Below are positions 35,481 through 46,194 of a stretch of DNA of 64,000 bases, piece by piece. The notes below the pieces were generated by a model. That model made no database searches. It was not told the origin of the DNA and worked only from the letters and a program-made list of their open reading frames with translations. Where the stretch lies: assembly GCF_025152745.1 (NCBI RefSeq), contig NZ_CP104040.1, positions 3,654,501 to 3,718,500 of the forward strand, read 5' to 3'. The DNA comes from Rhizobium sp. WSM4643. GTDB taxonomy: Bacteria > Pseudomonadota > Alphaproteobacteria > Rhizobiales > Rhizobiaceae. Made by a program: the position numbers and the translations under genes. The stretch's first letter is position 1; every line of letters starts with the position of its first letter.

Positions 35481-37454
35481 ATGACCTCTCCCGAACAACA
35501 CGACCGGATGGCGAATGCGATCCGTTTTCTCGCCATGGACGCCGTTGAAAAGGCGAACTCCGGCCACCCGGGTATGCCGATGGGCATGGCTGACGTGGCG
35601 ACGGTCCTGTTCTCCAAATATCTGAGGTTCGATCCGAAGAAGCCGCACTGGCCGAACCGCGATCGCTTCGTGCTGTCGGCCGGTCATGGCTCGATGCTGC
35701 TCTATTCGCTGCTGTATCTGACTGGCTATCCTGACATGACGATCGAAGATCTGAAGCAGTTCCGCCAGCTCGGCTCGAAGACAGCCGGCCATCCGGAATA
35801 TGGTCATGCCACCGGCATCGAAACGACGACTGGACCGCTCGGCCAGGGTATTGCCAATTCCGTCGGCATGGCGATTGCCGAGCGCAAGCTGCGCGAGGAG
35901 TTCGGCTCCGATCTCCAGGATCACTATACCTATGCGATCTGCGGCGACGGCTGCCTGATGGAGGGCATCAGCCATGAAGCCATCGCGCTCGCCGGCCACC
36001 TGAAGCTCAACAAGCTCGTCCTGTTCTGGGATAACAACTCGATCACCATCGACGGCGCCGTCTCGCTGTCGGATTCCACCGACCAGATCGCCCGCTTCAA
36101 GGCCGTACACTGGAACACCATCGAGATCGACGGTCACGATCAGGCCGCCATCGCCGACGCGATCGAAGCTGCCCATCAGTCCGACCGCCCGACCTTCATC
36201 GCCTGCAAGACGATCATCGGCTTCGGTGCCCCGAACAAGCAGGGCACCCACAAGGTCCACGGCAACCCGCTCGGCGCCGAGGAAATCGCGGCCACCCGCA
36301 AGGCGCTGAACTGGGAAGCCGAACCCTTCGTCATCCCGTCGGAGGTCCTTGACAGCTGGCGTGCGGCTGGCGCCCGCTCGGTGGACCTCGTCAGGTCCTG
36401 GGAAGATGGCCTCGCCAAGGCTCCGGCCAGGGCCGAGTTCACCCGCCGCATGGCAGGCGATCTGCCGGAAGGCTTCGACGCCGCAATCAGCGCATACAAG
36501 AAGAAGCTCGCCGAGACCAAGCCGACGGTTGCGACCCGCAAGGCTTCGGAAGACGCGCTCGAGGTCATCAACGGCTTCCTGCCGGAAACACTCGGCGGCT
36601 CCGCCGACCTGACGCCGTCGAACAACACCAAGACCAGCCAGATGCATTCGATCACCCCGACGGATTTCGCCGGCCGTTACATGCATTGGGGCATCCGCGA
36701 GCATGGCATGGCGTCTGCCATGAACGGCATTGCGCTGCATGGCGGCCTCATCCCCTACAGCGGCGGCTTCCTGATCTTCTCGGATTATTGCCGCCCGCCG
36801 ATCCGCCTTGCTTCGCTGATGGGCATCCGCGTCATTCACGTCCTGACGCACGACTCGATCGGCGTCGGCGAAGATGGCCCGACGCACCAGCCCGTCGAAC
36901 AGCTCGCCGGTTTGCGTGCCATCCCGAACCTGATGGTCTTCCGTCCGGCCGACGCCACGGAAACGGCGGAATGCTGGCAGATCGCCATCAAGACGCACAA
37001 CCGTCCCTCGGGCCTTGCTCTGACGCGTCAGAACCTGCTCGCAGCCCGCACCGAATACAGCGAAAAGAACCTATGCGAACAGGGCGCCTATGTCCTCGCC
37101 GGCAATCCCAACGCCAAGGTGACGATCTTTGCCTCCGGCTCCGAAGTCGAAATCGCTGTTGCGGCTCGTACGGCACTCGAAGCCAAGGGCGTCACCGTCC
37201 GCGTCGTATCGGTTCCCTGCACGGAACTGTTCTTCGAGCAGCCAGAAGCCTATCGCAAGGAAATCCTCGGCAACTCGCCGGTCAAAATCGCCGTCGAAGC
37301 CGCCGTTCGCGAAGGCTGGGATGCGTTCATCGGACCGGAAGGCACCTTTATCGGCATGAAGAGCTTCGGCGCTTCCGGCCCGGTTAAGGAAGTTTACAAG
37401 CATTTCGGCATCACCGCCGACGCCGTCGTTGCGGCCGCGGAAGCAAAGCTTTAA
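35481..37454 (+). CDS. tkt: Transketolase
   Basis: 657 aa. Thiamine-diphosphate site at [13 protein letters not shown]...NNSI; HPGMPMG and [13 protein letters not shown] in the N-domain; [18 protein letters not shown] and FRPADATE in the pyrimidine and C-domains. Links pentose phosphates with glycolytic triose/hexose phosphates. Followed at 81 nt by gap, with a GGGCGCC-TTGA-GGCGCTC hairpin in between, making a tkt-gap unit. Confidence 0.97.
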   Translation: MTSPEQHDRMANAIRFLAMDAVEKANSGHPGMPMGMADVATVLFSKYLRFDPKKPHWPNRDRFVLSAGHGSMLLYSLLYLTGYPDMTIEDLKQFRQLGSKTAGHPEYGHATGIETTTGPLGQGIANSVGMAIAERKLREEFGSDLQDHYTYAICGDGCLMEGISHEAIALAGHLKLNKLVLFWDNNSITIDGAVSLSDSTDQIARFKAVHWNTIEIDGHDQAAIADAIEAAHQSDRPTFIACKTIIGFGAPNKQGTHKVHGNPLGAEEIAATRKALNWEAEPFVIPSEVLDSWRAAGARSVDLVRSWEDGLAKAPARAEFTRRMAGDLPEGFDAAISAYKKKLAETKPTVATRKASEDALEVINGFLPETLGGSADLTPSNNTKTSQMHSITPTDFAGRYMHWGIREHGMASAMNGIALHGGLIPYSGGFLIFSDYCRPPIRLASLMGIRVIHVLTHDSIGVGEDGPTHQPVEQLAGLRAIPNLMVFRPADATETAECWQIAIKTHNRPSGLALTRQNLLAARTEYSEKNLCEQGAYVLAGNPNAKVTIFASGSEVEIAVAARTALEAKGVTVRVVSVPCTELFFEQPEAYRKEILGNSPVKIAVEAAVREGWDAFIGPEGTFIGMKSFGASGPVKEVYKHFGITADAVVAAAEAKL

Positions 37455-37535
37455 TGAGGGCGCCTTGAGGCGCTCTCCATCTCCTCAATTCCAGGCCCTC
37501 GCTATCGGGCCCTACTCTATCGGGAGTGAATGAAC

Positions 37536-38546
37536 ATGACAGTCAAGGTTGCCATCAACGGTTTCGGCCGCATCGGCCGCAACGTCCTTCGCGCCATCGT
37601 CGAATCCGGCCGTACCGACATCGAGGTCGTCGCCATCAACGATCTCGGCCCGGTTGAAACCAACGCCCACCTGCTGCGCTACGACTCGATCCACGGCCGC
37701 TTCCCGGCCACGGTGAAGGTCGAGGGTGACACGATCATCGTCGGCAACGGCAAGCCGATCAAGGTCACGGCGATCAAGGATCCGGCAACGCTCCCGCACC
37801 GCGAGCTCGGCGTCGACATCGCCATGGAATGCACCGGCATCTTCACCGCCCGCGACAAGGCTGCCGCTCACCTGACGGCCGGCGCCAAGCGCGTCATCGT
37901 CTCGGCGCCTGCCGATGGTGCCGACCTGACGGTCGTCTTCGGCGTCAATCATGACCAGCTCACCAAGGAGCACTTGGTCATCTCCAACGCGTCCTGCACC
38001 ACCAACTGCCTGGTGCCGGTCGTGAAGGTTCTCGACGACGCCGTCGGCATCGACCACGGCTTCATGACCACCATCCACTCCTACACCGGCGACCAGCCGA
38101 CGCTCGACACGATGCACAAGGACCTGTATCGCGCCCGCGCGGCCGCCCTTTCCATGATCCCGACCTCGACGGGTGCAGCCAAGGCAGTCGGCCTCGTTCT
38201 GCCGCATCTGAAAGGCAAGCTCGACGGCACCTCGATCCGCGTTCCGACCCCGAACGTTTCGGTCGTCGACTTCAAGTTCGTCTCCAAGAAGGCGACCAGC
38301 GTTGGCGAAATCAACGAAGCCATCATGGCTGCTGCAAACGGCAAGCTGAAGGGTATCCTCGGCTACACCGACGAGCCGCTCGTCTCCCGTGACTTCAACC
38401 ACGACAGCCACTCCTCGATCCTCGCAACCGATCAGACCAAGGTCATGGAAGGCAACTTCGTGCGCGTGCTGTCCTGGTACGACAACGAGTGGGGCTTCTC
38501 CAGCCGCATGTCCGACACGGCAGTCGCTTTCGCCAAGCTCATCTGA
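37536..38546 (+). CDS. gap: Glyceraldehyde-3-phosphate dehydrogenase, type I
   Basis: 336 aa from the second ATG (37536), which has GGGAG 9 nt upstream; the ATG at 37530 is too close. NAD-binding [15 protein letters not shown], catalytic Cys in [12 protein letters not shown] and sugar-phosphate motif [10 protein letters not shown]. Interconverts G3P and 1,3-bisphosphoglycerate. Ends in a strong terminator. Confidence 0.97.
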   Translation: MTVKVAINGFGRIGRNVLRAIVESGRTDIEVVAINDLGPVETNAHLLRYDSIHGRFPATVKVEGDTIIVGNGKPIKVTAIKDPATLPHRELGVDIAMECTGIFTARDKAAAHLTAGAKRVIVSAPADGADLTVVFGVNHDQLTKEHLVISNASCTTNCLVPVVKVLDDAVGIDHGFMTTIHSYTGDQPTLDTMHKDLYRARAAALSMIPTSTGAAKAVGLVLPHLKGKLDGTSIRVPTPNVSVVDFKFVSKKATSVGEINEAIMAAANGKLKGILGYTDEPLVSRDFNHDSHSSILATDQTKVMEGNFVRVLSWYDNEWGFSSRMSDTAVAFAKLI

Positions 38547-38570
38547 GCGCTCTTGAGGCATCGACATACA

Positions 38571-38598
38571 AGCGGCCCGGGAAACCGGGCCGCTTTTT
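38571..38598 (+). terminator. Terminator of gap
   Basis: AGCGGCCCGG-GAAA-CCGGGCCGCT followed by TTTTG, 25 nt after the gap stop. Confidence 0.9.
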
Positions 38599-38793
38599 GT
38601 TGCCGTGCCTCCGAACGAAACCGCCCCCGCAATGGTATCTTTTCATCCATTGCCCGGATGAGATCTGCTAGAATACGTCACCCTGGACATTCCAAAATGC
38701 CCAGTTTCCTCACGCCGCATCGGCCACCGGCCAGGTGCGGAATGCCAATACCGTGCGGCAGCACTGTCGCCCGGATGAAAATGAGAGAGATGG

Positions 38794-39111
38794 ATGGATT
38801 ACTTTACCGTTGAAATCGCCGGCCGTGCCGTTGCCAGTTTTCGTTCGGAAAATCACGAGGAAGCGACGCATTTCTTCGAGGCGGAAGACTTTCGCGACGA
38901 TCTGACCGTCCTGGAATCCGAAGGCAGGCCTCTTTGGGACCGCAAAGCGGCCCTGAGCCTGCGCAAGGCGACCACCGAGGAAGCAAGCGAAGTCGAGCAC
39001 GCCTATGAATTCGACGATGATCCTGAACGGACCATCGAGGACGAGTTCGTCGTGTTCCTCGTCCCGGTCGCGGATCTGACCGCTGGCGAAGACGATACCG
39101 TCGAAGACTGA
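38794..39111 (+). CDS. Small acidic hypothetical protein
   Basis: 105 aa, about one third Asp/Glu, no signal peptide or membrane helix. GAGAGATGG precedes the ATG. MDYFTVEIAGRAVASFRSEN looks like a beta-rich start. I do not recognise the family. Codon usage and the good ribosome site argue that it is real. It sits alone between gap and a small membrane-protein gene. Confidence 0.75.
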   Translation: MDYFTVEIAGRAVASFRSENHEEATHFFEAEDFRDDLTVLESEGRPLWDRKAALSLRKATTEEASEVEHAYEFDDDPERTIEDEFVVFLVPVADLTAGEDDTVED

Positions 39112-39142
39112 TCGACGATCCGCATCTTTTTCCGGTTTCGAA

Positions 39143-39172
39143 GTCATATCGAAGCGGCCGGTTCGATATGAC
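39143..39172. repeat. Hairpin with 11-bp perfect arms
   Basis: GTCATATCGAA and TTCGATATGAC flank an 8-nt GC loop, shortly after the acidic hypothetical gene. There is no T-run, so it is not a classical terminator; it may be an operator or a repeat remnant. Confidence 0.6.
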
Positions 39173-39369
39173 GCCGCCGTTCGCAGGACAGGATGGCGGT
39201 GCTGACGCTACTCGGGTTCGAATTCAATAGGCGTCTCTACACGAAACCATCGTCGACGAATTCCTTGGCCGCAAGGATGATCACGGGTTGGCAATCCGCT
39301 GGCCAAGCGTGCTAGATTGAGGAAATGCACAGCGCTGCACAATGGCTAGTGAGCCAAGGGAGGTGATAA

Positions 39370-39549
39370 ATGGCAGAGGCACAAAAGCGCTTGTCCCATA
39401 CCACTCTCAAGCGGCGGCAGCGGTTTCACCCCAAGCGGGACGTCAGACCTGCCGTGTTGGCAAGGGCCAATCGCCTGGTCATCTGGGTCGCCGCGTTCAT
39501 TGGCCTCTCGTTTCTCGCGATCGTCATACTTCAGGCGGTGTTGGGATAG
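39370..39549 (+). CDS. Small single-pass membrane protein, 59 aa
   Basis: MAEAQKRLSHTTLKRRQRFH begins a strongly basic cytoplasmic half (residues 1-36). A hydrophobic helix follows (about 37-58, LVIWVAAFIGLSFLAIVILQ), then a stop almost at once. A near-perfect GGGAGGTGAT Shine-Dalgarno starts 12 nt upstream, which is the best evidence that it is real. Topology suggests an N-in inner-membrane peptide. Function unknown; too short for most ORF lists. Confidence 0.75.
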   Translation: MAEAQKRLSHTTLKRRQRFHPKRDVRPAVLARANRLVIWVAAFIGLSFLAIVILQAVLG

Positions 39550-40037
39550 CAGAGCAAGGGCCGGCCGCTTCTGGCGCAAAACTATAGCCGGCTGCTCTCG
39601 CTGGGCGGCCGGCATTTCCACCCGATATCGAAATATCTCAGCCTTCATTTTCCCCGCTCTCCGCACCCGCCCATGCAATCCATTCTTCCCGGACAGGGCA
39701 AGCGGGCCGCGTGAAAAGAGGAGCGTGTTTTATGTTGTTGCCATTCGCAGATACCGGCAGGAAAAATCCGTGCCTGTCTCTTTTGCCCTGCTCTCGCCTG
39801 ATTTTCCTATACATTCTTTATAGAGACTTTCTCCCGTAGCATTCCGTGTCGGTTGGCCGTCCGGCAGCCGATCAGCAGCATGAAGCAGCATCGCGACGAG
39901 GTTAAGCCGCAAGGCCTACCCTTCTCTGACGTTTTGCCGTTTACTGGTGGATCGCCGCGCGTGATGGAGGGGTTGAATAAAGGCGGATCGGCCGGGTGCG
40001 GCTGTGTTCGCGAAGCAGTCGATGGAAAGGGGTGGGC
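39550..40037. other. Intergenic region upstream of the K+/H+ antiporter
   Basis: 488 nt. Some frames are open for 60-100 codons but none has a convincing start, codon bias or family resemblance. I see no strong hairpin or recognised operator. It presumably carries the antiporter promoter. Confidence 0.5.
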
Positions 40038-41912
40038 ATGGAAGCGTTCTATATCGTGGTGCTGGTTTCGACGGCACTCGTGCTTCTTGCCGCTTTTTCG
40101 AGCCTGCTCGCCTTCCGCTTCGGCGCCCCCCTGCTGCTGCTCTTCCTGATGATCGGCCTTGCTGCCGGCGTCGATGGCCTCGGCATCGAGTTCAGCAACA
40201 ATTATCTCGCCTATATTCTCGGCTCCATCGCGCTGGCCGTGATCCTCTTCGATTCCGGCTTCGGCACGCCGATGCAGGCCTTCCGGCTGGCCGCCGTGCC
40301 CTCTCTGGCGCTCGCCTCGGTCGGTGTGCTGATCACCGCCTCGCTCTTTGCCTTGGCCGCCATGTGGCTTTTGAATTTCACTTGGCTGGAAGGCCTGTTG
40401 CTTGGCTCGATCGTTGCATCGACGGATGCGGCCGCCGTCTTTTTCCTGCTGCGCATCGGCGGCATCAACATCCGCGATAAGGTGCGCTCGACGCTGGAAG
40501 TCGAATCCGGCACCAACGACCCGATGGCGATCTTCCTCACCATCGCCCTCGTCGAGGTGCTGGCAAGCGGCGAGCGTTATGCCGGCATCAATATCGGCAT
40601 GCTCGCCATGTTCGTGCAGCAGATGGGCCTCGGCGTCATCCTCGGCCTACTCGGCGGCATGATGATCGTGCTGATCGTCAGCAAGCTCGATACCGATCGC
40701 GGCCTGACGCCGATCTTCGTGCTGGCGCTCGCCCTTCTCGTCTTCTCCTTCACCGGCGCAGTCGGCGGCAGCGGCTTCCTCGCTGTCTATGTCGCCGGCA
40801 TCTACGCCGGAAACCGCAAGATGCAGGCGATCGGCACCATCAAACGCTTCCAGGACGGCATGACATGGCTGGCGCAGATCATCATGTTCCTGGTGCTCGG
40901 CCTGCTCGCCACGCCGTCGCAATTCCCTGTCATCATCGTGCCGGCCATCCTGCTCGCCCTCTTCTTGATCTTCGTCGCCCGACCCTTAGCGGTCTGGCTG
41001 TCGCTGCTTCCCTTCGATTACACGCAGCAGGAGATCGGCTTCGTCGCCTGGGTCGGCCTGCGCGGCGCCGTTTCCATCCTGCTTGCTATCATGCCGATCC
41101 TCGGTGGGCTTGAGAACGGACAGATCTATTTCAACACCGCCTTCATCATCGTGCTGGTCTCGCTGCTCGTCCAGGGCTGGACGATCAAGCCCGTCGCCAA
41201 GAAGCTCGGGCTGATCATTCCGCCGCGCATCGGCGCCGTCGACAAGGTTGAGGTCGACCTGCCGGGCGCAGCCCACCACGAACTGCTCTCCTATCGCGTC
41301 ATCAAGGATAGCCCGGTGCTGCGCGGCGAGCGCATTCCACGCTGGGCGACGCCCTCACTCGTCATCCGCGACGGCAAGTCGATGCGTTACCAATATGCCG
41401 GGCGGCTGCGCGAGAACGATCTCGTCTACCTCTTCATCGTCCCGAGCTACTCCCGCCTGCTCGACCGGCTCTTCGCCAGCCGTGCGCCTGTCGATGACGA
41501 CGATGCCGAGTTCTTCGGCGCCTTCGCGCTCTCTCCTGCCCGCCCCGCCGCCGATCTCGACGCCGCCTATGGCCCCGGCCTGCTCAACGAATCCGAAAAA
41601 GGCCTGACGATCGCCGAATTGATGCGGCAGCGCCTCGGGGGCAAGGCCGATTATGCCGACCGTGTCCGCCTCGGCTCGATCATCCTCATCGTCCGCGATC
41701 TCGACGAGCACGACCACATCACCTCTGTCGGCATGTCGCTCGAAGCGGTCGAACCGGCAATTACGCTGCCGATCTTCATCAATCTCAAGGACATCATCCA
41801 GCGCATCCGCGACCGGTTGAACGGACGCCGGAACCGGGAAACCGCAGCCTCCGAAAGCACACCGAAAGCGCCAGCCGGACGCGACGAAGGCACACGCGAA
41901 AACGGCCGTTGA
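40038..41912 (+). CDS. Potassium/proton antiporter (CvrA/NhaP2-like, CPA1)
   Basis: 624 aa from ATG at 40038. About 12 membrane helices in residues 1-400, with the cation-exchanger motif [11 protein letters not shown] and [12 protein letters not shown] (acidic pair). Then a TrkA_C-type regulatory domain (about 415-490, [20 protein letters not shown]) and a CorC/HlyC-like C-terminal domain (about 510-600). Expels K+ in exchange for protons. Lies between the gap and pgk genes without obvious metabolic link. Confidence 0.88.
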   Translation: MEAFYIVVLVSTALVLLAAFSSLLAFRFGAPLLLLFLMIGLAAGVDGLGIEFSNNYLAYILGSIALAVILFDSGFGTPMQAFRLAAVPSLALASVGVLITASLFALAAMWLLNFTWLEGLLLGSIVASTDAAAVFFLLRIGGINIRDKVRSTLEVESGTNDPMAIFLTIALVEVLASGERYAGINIGMLAMFVQQMGLGVILGLLGGMMIVLIVSKLDTDRGLTPIFVLALALLVFSFTGAVGGSGFLAVYVAGIYAGNRKMQAIGTIKRFQDGMTWLAQIIMFLVLGLLATPSQFPVIIVPAILLALFLIFVARPLAVWLSLLPFDYTQQEIGFVAWVGLRGAVSILLAIMPILGGLENGQIYFNTAFIIVLVSLLVQGWTIKPVAKKLGLIIPPRIGAVDKVEVDLPGAAHHELLSYRVIKDSPVLRGERIPRWATPSLVIRDGKSMRYQYAGRLRENDLVYLFIVPSYSRLLDRLFASRAPVDDDDAEFFGAFALSPARPAADLDAAYGPGLLNESEKGLTIAELMRQRLGGKADYADRVRLGSIILIVRDLDEHDHITSVGMSLEAVEPAITLPIFINLKDIIQRIRDRLNGRRNRETAASESTPKAPAGRDEGTRENGR

Positions 41913-41982
41913 ACGCCTTGCGTCTCGAATGATCCTTGCTATGTTCGGCGCAACTTTCGCCAACCACGACAGGATCCTCCCC

Positions 41983-43185
41983 ATGCCTTCTTTCAAGACC
42001 CTCGACGATCTTTCCGACCTCAGCGGCAAGCGCGTTCTCGTCCGCGTCGATCTCAACGTCCCGGTGAAAGACGGCAAGGTCACCGATACGACGCGCATCG
42101 AGCGTGTGGCGCCGACGATCCTCGAACTGTCCGAAAAGGGTGCCAAGGTGATCCTGCTGGCCCATTTCGGCCGACCGAAGGATGGCCCTTCGCCGGAGCT
42201 GTCGCTGTCGCTGATTGCCCCTTCCGTCGAGGAAGTGCTCGATCATGCCGTGCTGACGGCTTCCGACTGCATCGGCGAGGCCGCCGCCTCCGCCGTTGCC
42301 GCAATGAATGACGGCGATATCCTGCTTCTGGAAAACACCCGCTTCCACAAGGGCGAGGAAAAGAACGACCCCGACTTCACCAAGGCGCTTGCCGCCAACG
42401 GCGACATCTATGTCAACGATGCCTTCTCGGCCGCCCACCGCGCCCATGCCTCGACCGAGGGTCTTGCCCACCACCTGCCGGCCTATGCCGGCCGCACCAT
42501 GCAGGCCGAGCTGGAGGCGCTGGAAAAGGGCCTCGGCGACCCGGCTCGCCCTGTCGTTGCGATCGTCGGCGGCGCCAAGGTCTCCACCAAGATCGACCTG
42601 TTGATGAACCTCGTGAAGAAGGTCGATGCGCTCGTCATCGGCGGCGGCATGGCCAATACCTTCATCGCCGCCCGCGGCACCAATGTCGGCAAGTCGCTCT
42701 GCGAACATGATCTCGCCGAAACCGCCAAGCAGATCATGATCGAGGCCGCCACCGCCGGCTGCGCCATCATCCTGCCGGAGGATGGCGTGATCGCCCGCGA
42801 GTTCAAGGCGGGCGCCGCCAACGAGACGGTCGATATCAACGCCATTCCCGCCGATGCCATGGTGCTCGATGTCGGCCCGAAGTCCGTCGAGGCCATCAAC
42901 GCCTGGATCGAGCGCGCCGCAACCCTGGTCTGGAACGGTCCGCTCGGTGCCTTCGAGATCGAACCCTTCGATGCTGCAACCGTCGCTGCTGCGAAATATG
43001 CCGCTGGGCGCACGGTAGCCGGCAAGCTCACCTCCGTTGCCGGCGGCGGCGATACCGTCTCCGCGCTCAACCATGCCGGCGTTGCCGACGGTTTCACCTA
43101 TGTCTCGACCGCCGGCGGCGCCTTCCTTGAGTGGATGGAAGGCAAAGAGCTTCCCGGCGTCGCCGTCCTCAACGCTGCTAGATAG
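41983..43185 (+). CDS. pgk: Phosphoglycerate kinase
   Basis: 400 aa from ATG at 41983 ([20 protein letters not shown]). [29 protein letters not shown] and the C-terminal GGGDTVSAL are family hallmarks. Transfers phosphate between 1,3-bisphosphoglycerate and ADP. Start is 70 nt after the antiporter stop. Has its own terminator at 43222-43256. Confidence 0.97.
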   Translation: MPSFKTLDDLSDLSGKRVLVRVDLNVPVKDGKVTDTTRIERVAPTILELSEKGAKVILLAHFGRPKDGPSPELSLSLIAPSVEEVLDHAVLTASDCIGEAAASAVAAMNDGDILLLENTRFHKGEEKNDPDFTKALAANGDIYVNDAFSAAHRAHASTEGLAHHLPAYAGRTMQAELEALEKGLGDPARPVVAIVGGAKVSTKIDLLMNLVKKVDALVIGGGMANTFIAARGTNVGKSLCEHDLAETAKQIMIEAATAGCAIILPEDGVIAREFKAGAANETVDINAIPADAMVLDVGPKSVEAINAWIERAATLVWNGPLGAFEIEPFDAATVAAAKYAAGRTVAGKLTSVAGGGDTVSALNHAGVADGFTYVSTAGGAFLEWMEGKELPGVAVLNAAR

Positions 43186-43221
43186 TCACCAAGACTGATT
43201 GCGCAGATTTTACATGTGGAT

Positions 43222-43256
43222 AGACCGCGGAAGAAAAACAGCTTCCGTGGTCTTTT
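43222..43256 (+). terminator. Terminator of pgk
   Basis: AGACCGCGGAAG and CTTCCGTGGTCT form a 12-bp stem (one G-U) with an A-rich loop, followed by TTTT. Confidence 0.85.
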
Positions 43257-43286
43257 GCTCAGAGGACGAAAAAAATCCCAACTTTC

Positions 43287-43313
43287 AAACGATTGAATTG
43301 AATTCAATCGTTT
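43287..43313. promoter_or_regulatory. 27-bp perfect palindrome upstream of the aldolase
   Basis: AAACGATTGAATT-G-AATTCAATCGTTT: 13-bp arms with no mismatch around a single central base, 97 nt before the aldolase ATG. There is no T-run and it lies after the pgk terminator. It looks like a repressor operator of the LacI/GntR size. The regulator is not in this window. Confidence 0.7.
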
Positions 43314-43409
43314 CAATGACTTAGCCTTGCATTTTCCTCCCTATAAACTTCTGTTATCCGCGTTCTATATTCCTGAAGTGCCGATGTTTATTGTTGTGGA
43401 GAGAACGAA

Positions 43410-44435
43410 ATGAGCGAACGACTGGAAGACATTGCAGTGCAGATGGTTACGGGCGGCCGGGGACTGCTCGCCGCCGATGAATCGACCTCCACCATCAAGA
43501 AGCGTTTCGACGCGATCAATCTCGAATCGACCGAAACGAGCCGGCGCGACTATCGCGAAATGCTCTTCCGCTCCGACGAAGCGATGAAGAAATATATCTC
43601 CGGCGTCATCCTCTTCGAAGAGACGCTGTTCCAGAAGGCTGCCGACGGAACGCCCTTCGTCGACATCATCCGCGCCGCCGGCGCTATCCCCGGCATCAAG
43701 GTCGATACCGGCGCCAAGCCGATGGCTAAATATCCCGATGAAACCATCACCGAAGGCCTCGACGGTCTCCGCGAACGCCTTGCCGGATATTATGAAGCCG
43801 GCGCCCGCTTCGCCAAGTGGCGCGGCGTCATCGCCATCTCGTCGACCTTGCCGACCCGCGGTTCCGTCCGTGCCAACGCTCAGGCGCTTGCTCGTTATGC
43901 CGCACTCTGCCAGGAGGCCGGGATCGTTCCGATCGTCGAGCCGGAATGCCTGATGGACGGCAAGCCGGGTGACCACAATATCGACCGCTGCGCCGAAGTG
44001 ACCGAGTTCACGCTGCGCATCGTTTTCGAGGAACTCGCCGACGCCCGCGTCAATCTCGAAGGCATGATCCTCAAGCCGAACATGGTGATCGACGGCAAGA
44101 ACGCTCGCAAGGCCTCGGTCGCGGAAGTTGCCGAACGCACCGTCAAGGTGCTGAAGGCGACCGTTCCGCCTGCCGTTCCCGGTATCGCCTTCCTCTCCGG
44201 CGGCCAGACGACCGAAGAAGCGACAGCCCACCTTTCGGCGATCAATGCCATCGGCGACCTGCCCTGGTTCGTCACCTTCTCCTACGGCCGCGCCCTTCAG
44301 GACAGCGCGCTCAAGGCCTGGAACGGCAAGCAGGAAAACGTCGCCGCCGGCCAGCGCGAATTCACCCACCGCGCCGAGATGAACAGCCTCGCCGCCAAGG
44401 GCAACTGGAAGAAGGACCTGGAAAAGGCCGCCTGA
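43410..44435 (+). CDS. Fructose-bisphosphate aldolase, class I
   Basis: 341 aa. Schiff-base type: GRGLLAADESTSTIKKRF at the N-terminus, IVPIVEPECLMDG, and the active-site Lys in NLEGMILKPNMVIDG; SGGQTTEEATAHL binds phosphate. Class I enzymes of this size are the animal-like type, found in several rhizobia. GGAGAG lies before the ATG. It cleaves fructose 1,6-bisphosphate; probably gluconeogenic in these organisms, which rely mainly on Entner-Doudoroff catabolism. Confidence 0.95.
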   Translation: MSERLEDIAVQMVTGGRGLLAADESTSTIKKRFDAINLESTETSRRDYREMLFRSDEAMKKYISGVILFEETLFQKAADGTPFVDIIRAAGAIPGIKVDTGAKPMAKYPDETITEGLDGLRERLAGYYEAGARFAKWRGVIAISSTLPTRGSVRANAQALARYAALCQEAGIVPIVEPECLMDGKPGDHNIDRCAEVTEFTLRIVFEELADARVNLEGMILKPNMVIDGKNARKASVAEVAERTVKVLKATVPPAVPGIAFLSGGQTTEEATAHLSAINAIGDLPWFVTFSYGRALQDSALKAWNGKQENVAAGQREFTHRAEMNSLAAKGNWKKDLEKAA

Positions 44436-44603
44436 GTTTTTGGAAATTTAAATTTTGGGCAGGGAGCGGCGGACGCAACCTCGCTACTCCTTGCCCAATC
44501 CCGCTCACTCATTCCTGTGACGAGCACAGGGGGAGTAAGGCCGCCCCGTCCGTTCCTTCGGGCTCCTGGCGGATGAGAGAGGAATACGGCGCTGCCACAC
44601 GTC

Positions 44604-44766
44604 TCTTCTCCCCAGCGGGGAGAAGGTGCCGGCAGGCGGTTGAGGGGGTGAGCAGCGAAGCCGCGAATGCACTGAGCGCAAGCGAAGGGCAAAGAATAGT
44701 GAAGGTTGTGCCGTGTGGCCCCCTCATCCGACCCTTCGGGCCACCTTCTCCCCGCTGGGGAGAAGA
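44604..44766. repeat. Intergenic inverted repeat, 25-bp perfect arms
   Basis: Arms 44604-44628 and 44742-44766 are exact complements (25/25), built from CTCCCCAGCGGGGAG; further partly matching segments (GGGGGTGAG / CCCCCTCA) lie inside. The 452-nt gap 44436-44887 holds nothing else I can support. The pattern of an element with paired GC-rich palindromes resembles rhizobial intergenic mosaic repeats. It differs in sequence from the one at 4837. Confidence 0.85.
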
Positions 44767-44887
44767 GGAAGCGAGAAAACCAGTTCTCGAGTACACACAT
44801 CCCTCTCATTGTCACGGCGACAAGAAACCGCTTTTTTTCGCGAAAAACCGTGATTACTCATAGCTGCCTGTCACAACAGGAGCCGCC

Positions 44888-45811
44888 ATGAACACCCTCT
44901 CCTACGTCACCGTCGATGTCTTCACCTCCACCCGTTTCGAGGGCAATCAGCTTGCCGTCATTTCCGGTGCGCGCGGCCTGAGCGACGCGGCGATGCAAAA
45001 GATCGCCACCGAGTTCAACTATTCCGAGGTCACATTCGTGCTGCCGCCGGAAGACGCTCAGAATTCTGCCCGCGTGCGCATCTTCACTCCGACGATGGAA
45101 ATACCCTTCGCCGGCCACCCGAACGTCGGCACGGCCTATGTGCTCGGCCAGCAGGCGGAGATCTTCGGCAAGCCGGTTGGCGATACGCTGCGTTTCGAGG
45201 AAAAGGCCGGCATCGTCGAGGTCCGCTTGAAACGTAACGGCGGAAGGGTTGCTGCTGCCGCCATCCGCGCGCCGCAGCCGCTGACGATCGGCGACACCAT
45301 CGCCGTGGAAGCCATCGCCGGCTGCGTCTCGCTCGACCCCGGCGTCATCGTCAGCAGCACCCATGCCCCAGTCTTTGCTTCGGTCGGCCTGAATTTTGCC
45401 GTTGCAGAACTGAACGGGCTCGAAGCGCTGGCCGCCGCCCGCCCTAACCTTGCCGGGTTCCAGGCAACTGCCGGCCGCCAGACGACCAGCGGCCACGATT
45501 TCTCGCTCTTCCTCTATGTGAGGACAGCCGAAAACCCATGGAATATTCGCGCCCGCATGTTTGCGCCCCTCGATAACGTGCCCGAAGATCCGGCAACGGG
45601 CAGCGCTTCGGCCGCGCTCGGCGCCTATCTCGTCTCGCTTGCGCCGGAGGCCGATATGAACGTCCGCATCACCATCGAACAGGGCGTCGAAATGGGCCGC
45701 CGGAGCGTCATCACCCTTGATGTCGTGAAATCCAAAGGCATTGTCACCGATGTCGTCATCTCGGGAGGCTGCGTTTCCGTCATGCGCGGAGAAATTAGCT
45801 TGCAAGACTGA
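44888..45811 (+). CDS. PhzF family isomerase/epimerase-like protein
   Basis: 307 aa, two-lobed diaminopimelate-epimerase-like fold. Motifs: DVFTSTRFEGNQLAVI, the catalytic Glu region EFNYSEVTFV, MEIPFAGHPNVGTAYVLG and DPATGSASAALGAYL. A broad family that includes the phenazine enzyme, but no phenazine genes are nearby, so only the fold-level call is safe. Confidence 0.92.
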   Translation: MNTLSYVTVDVFTSTRFEGNQLAVISGARGLSDAAMQKIATEFNYSEVTFVLPPEDAQNSARVRIFTPTMEIPFAGHPNVGTAYVLGQQAEIFGKPVGDTLRFEEKAGIVEVRLKRNGGRVAAAAIRAPQPLTIGDTIAVEAIAGCVSLDPGVIVSSTHAPVFASVGLNFAVAELNGLEALAAARPNLAGFQATAGRQTTSGHDFSLFLYVRTAENPWNIRARMFAPLDNVPEDPATGSASAALGAYLVSLAPEADMNVRITIEQGVEMGRRSVITLDVVKSKGIVTDVVISGGCVSVMRGEISLQD

Positions 45812-45857
45812 CAGTCGCAGGTCGGCCGTCATCCCCGGGGTACATGTAATCCAAGGA

Positions 45858-46022
45858 TTACATCAGGAAGTCGCGTGAAAGCAGAGCCACTGCCCAGACC
45901 GCAAAAGCGATCAGCGTGATCTTCCAGAAATCCATCCGGCGCCTGAGGCCGGGAAGCCCGAGCGGCTTGATCACCTGTATCGCCATGGCAAGGATGAGCA
46001 GCAAGGCTATCAGCTTTGTCAT
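45858..46022 (-). CDS. Small membrane protein, 54 aa
   Basis: MTKLIALLLILAMAIQVIKP, a basic linker (GLRRRMDFWK), then a second hydrophobic helix (ITLIAFAVWAVALLS) and a short tail: a hairpin of two membrane segments. The frame is continuous from ATG at 46022 to TAA at 45858, and codon choice matches its neighbours. Convergent with the PhzF gene; divergent from the MFS gene. Function unknown. Confidence 0.65.
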   Translation of the reverse strand: MTKLIALLLILAMAIQVIKPLGLPGLRRRMDFWKITLIAFAVWAVALLSRDFLM

Positions 46023-46194
46023 GCTTTATTTTTTCCGTTTTTCGGAATGTCACAGGACGGACATTTTTCCGCGCGAACAAGAGGATCTCGACACGCCGTA
46101 AAGACATTCCGGGGCACAATCAATCATCTTGAGGCTGGGCTGACGCAGGTCTTGCCTTATGTCATTGCAAATCGTTAAGACCGAGTCTGGGGAA

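Noticed and set aside
44573..44863. 96-codon frame inside the inverted repeat at 44.6 kb
   Set aside because: It reads through both repeat arms; such frames are typical artefacts of rhizobial intergenic repeats.
44888..45811. Phenazine biosynthesis from the PhzF-like gene
   Set aside because: PhzF is a broad fold family and no other phz genes are in the window.
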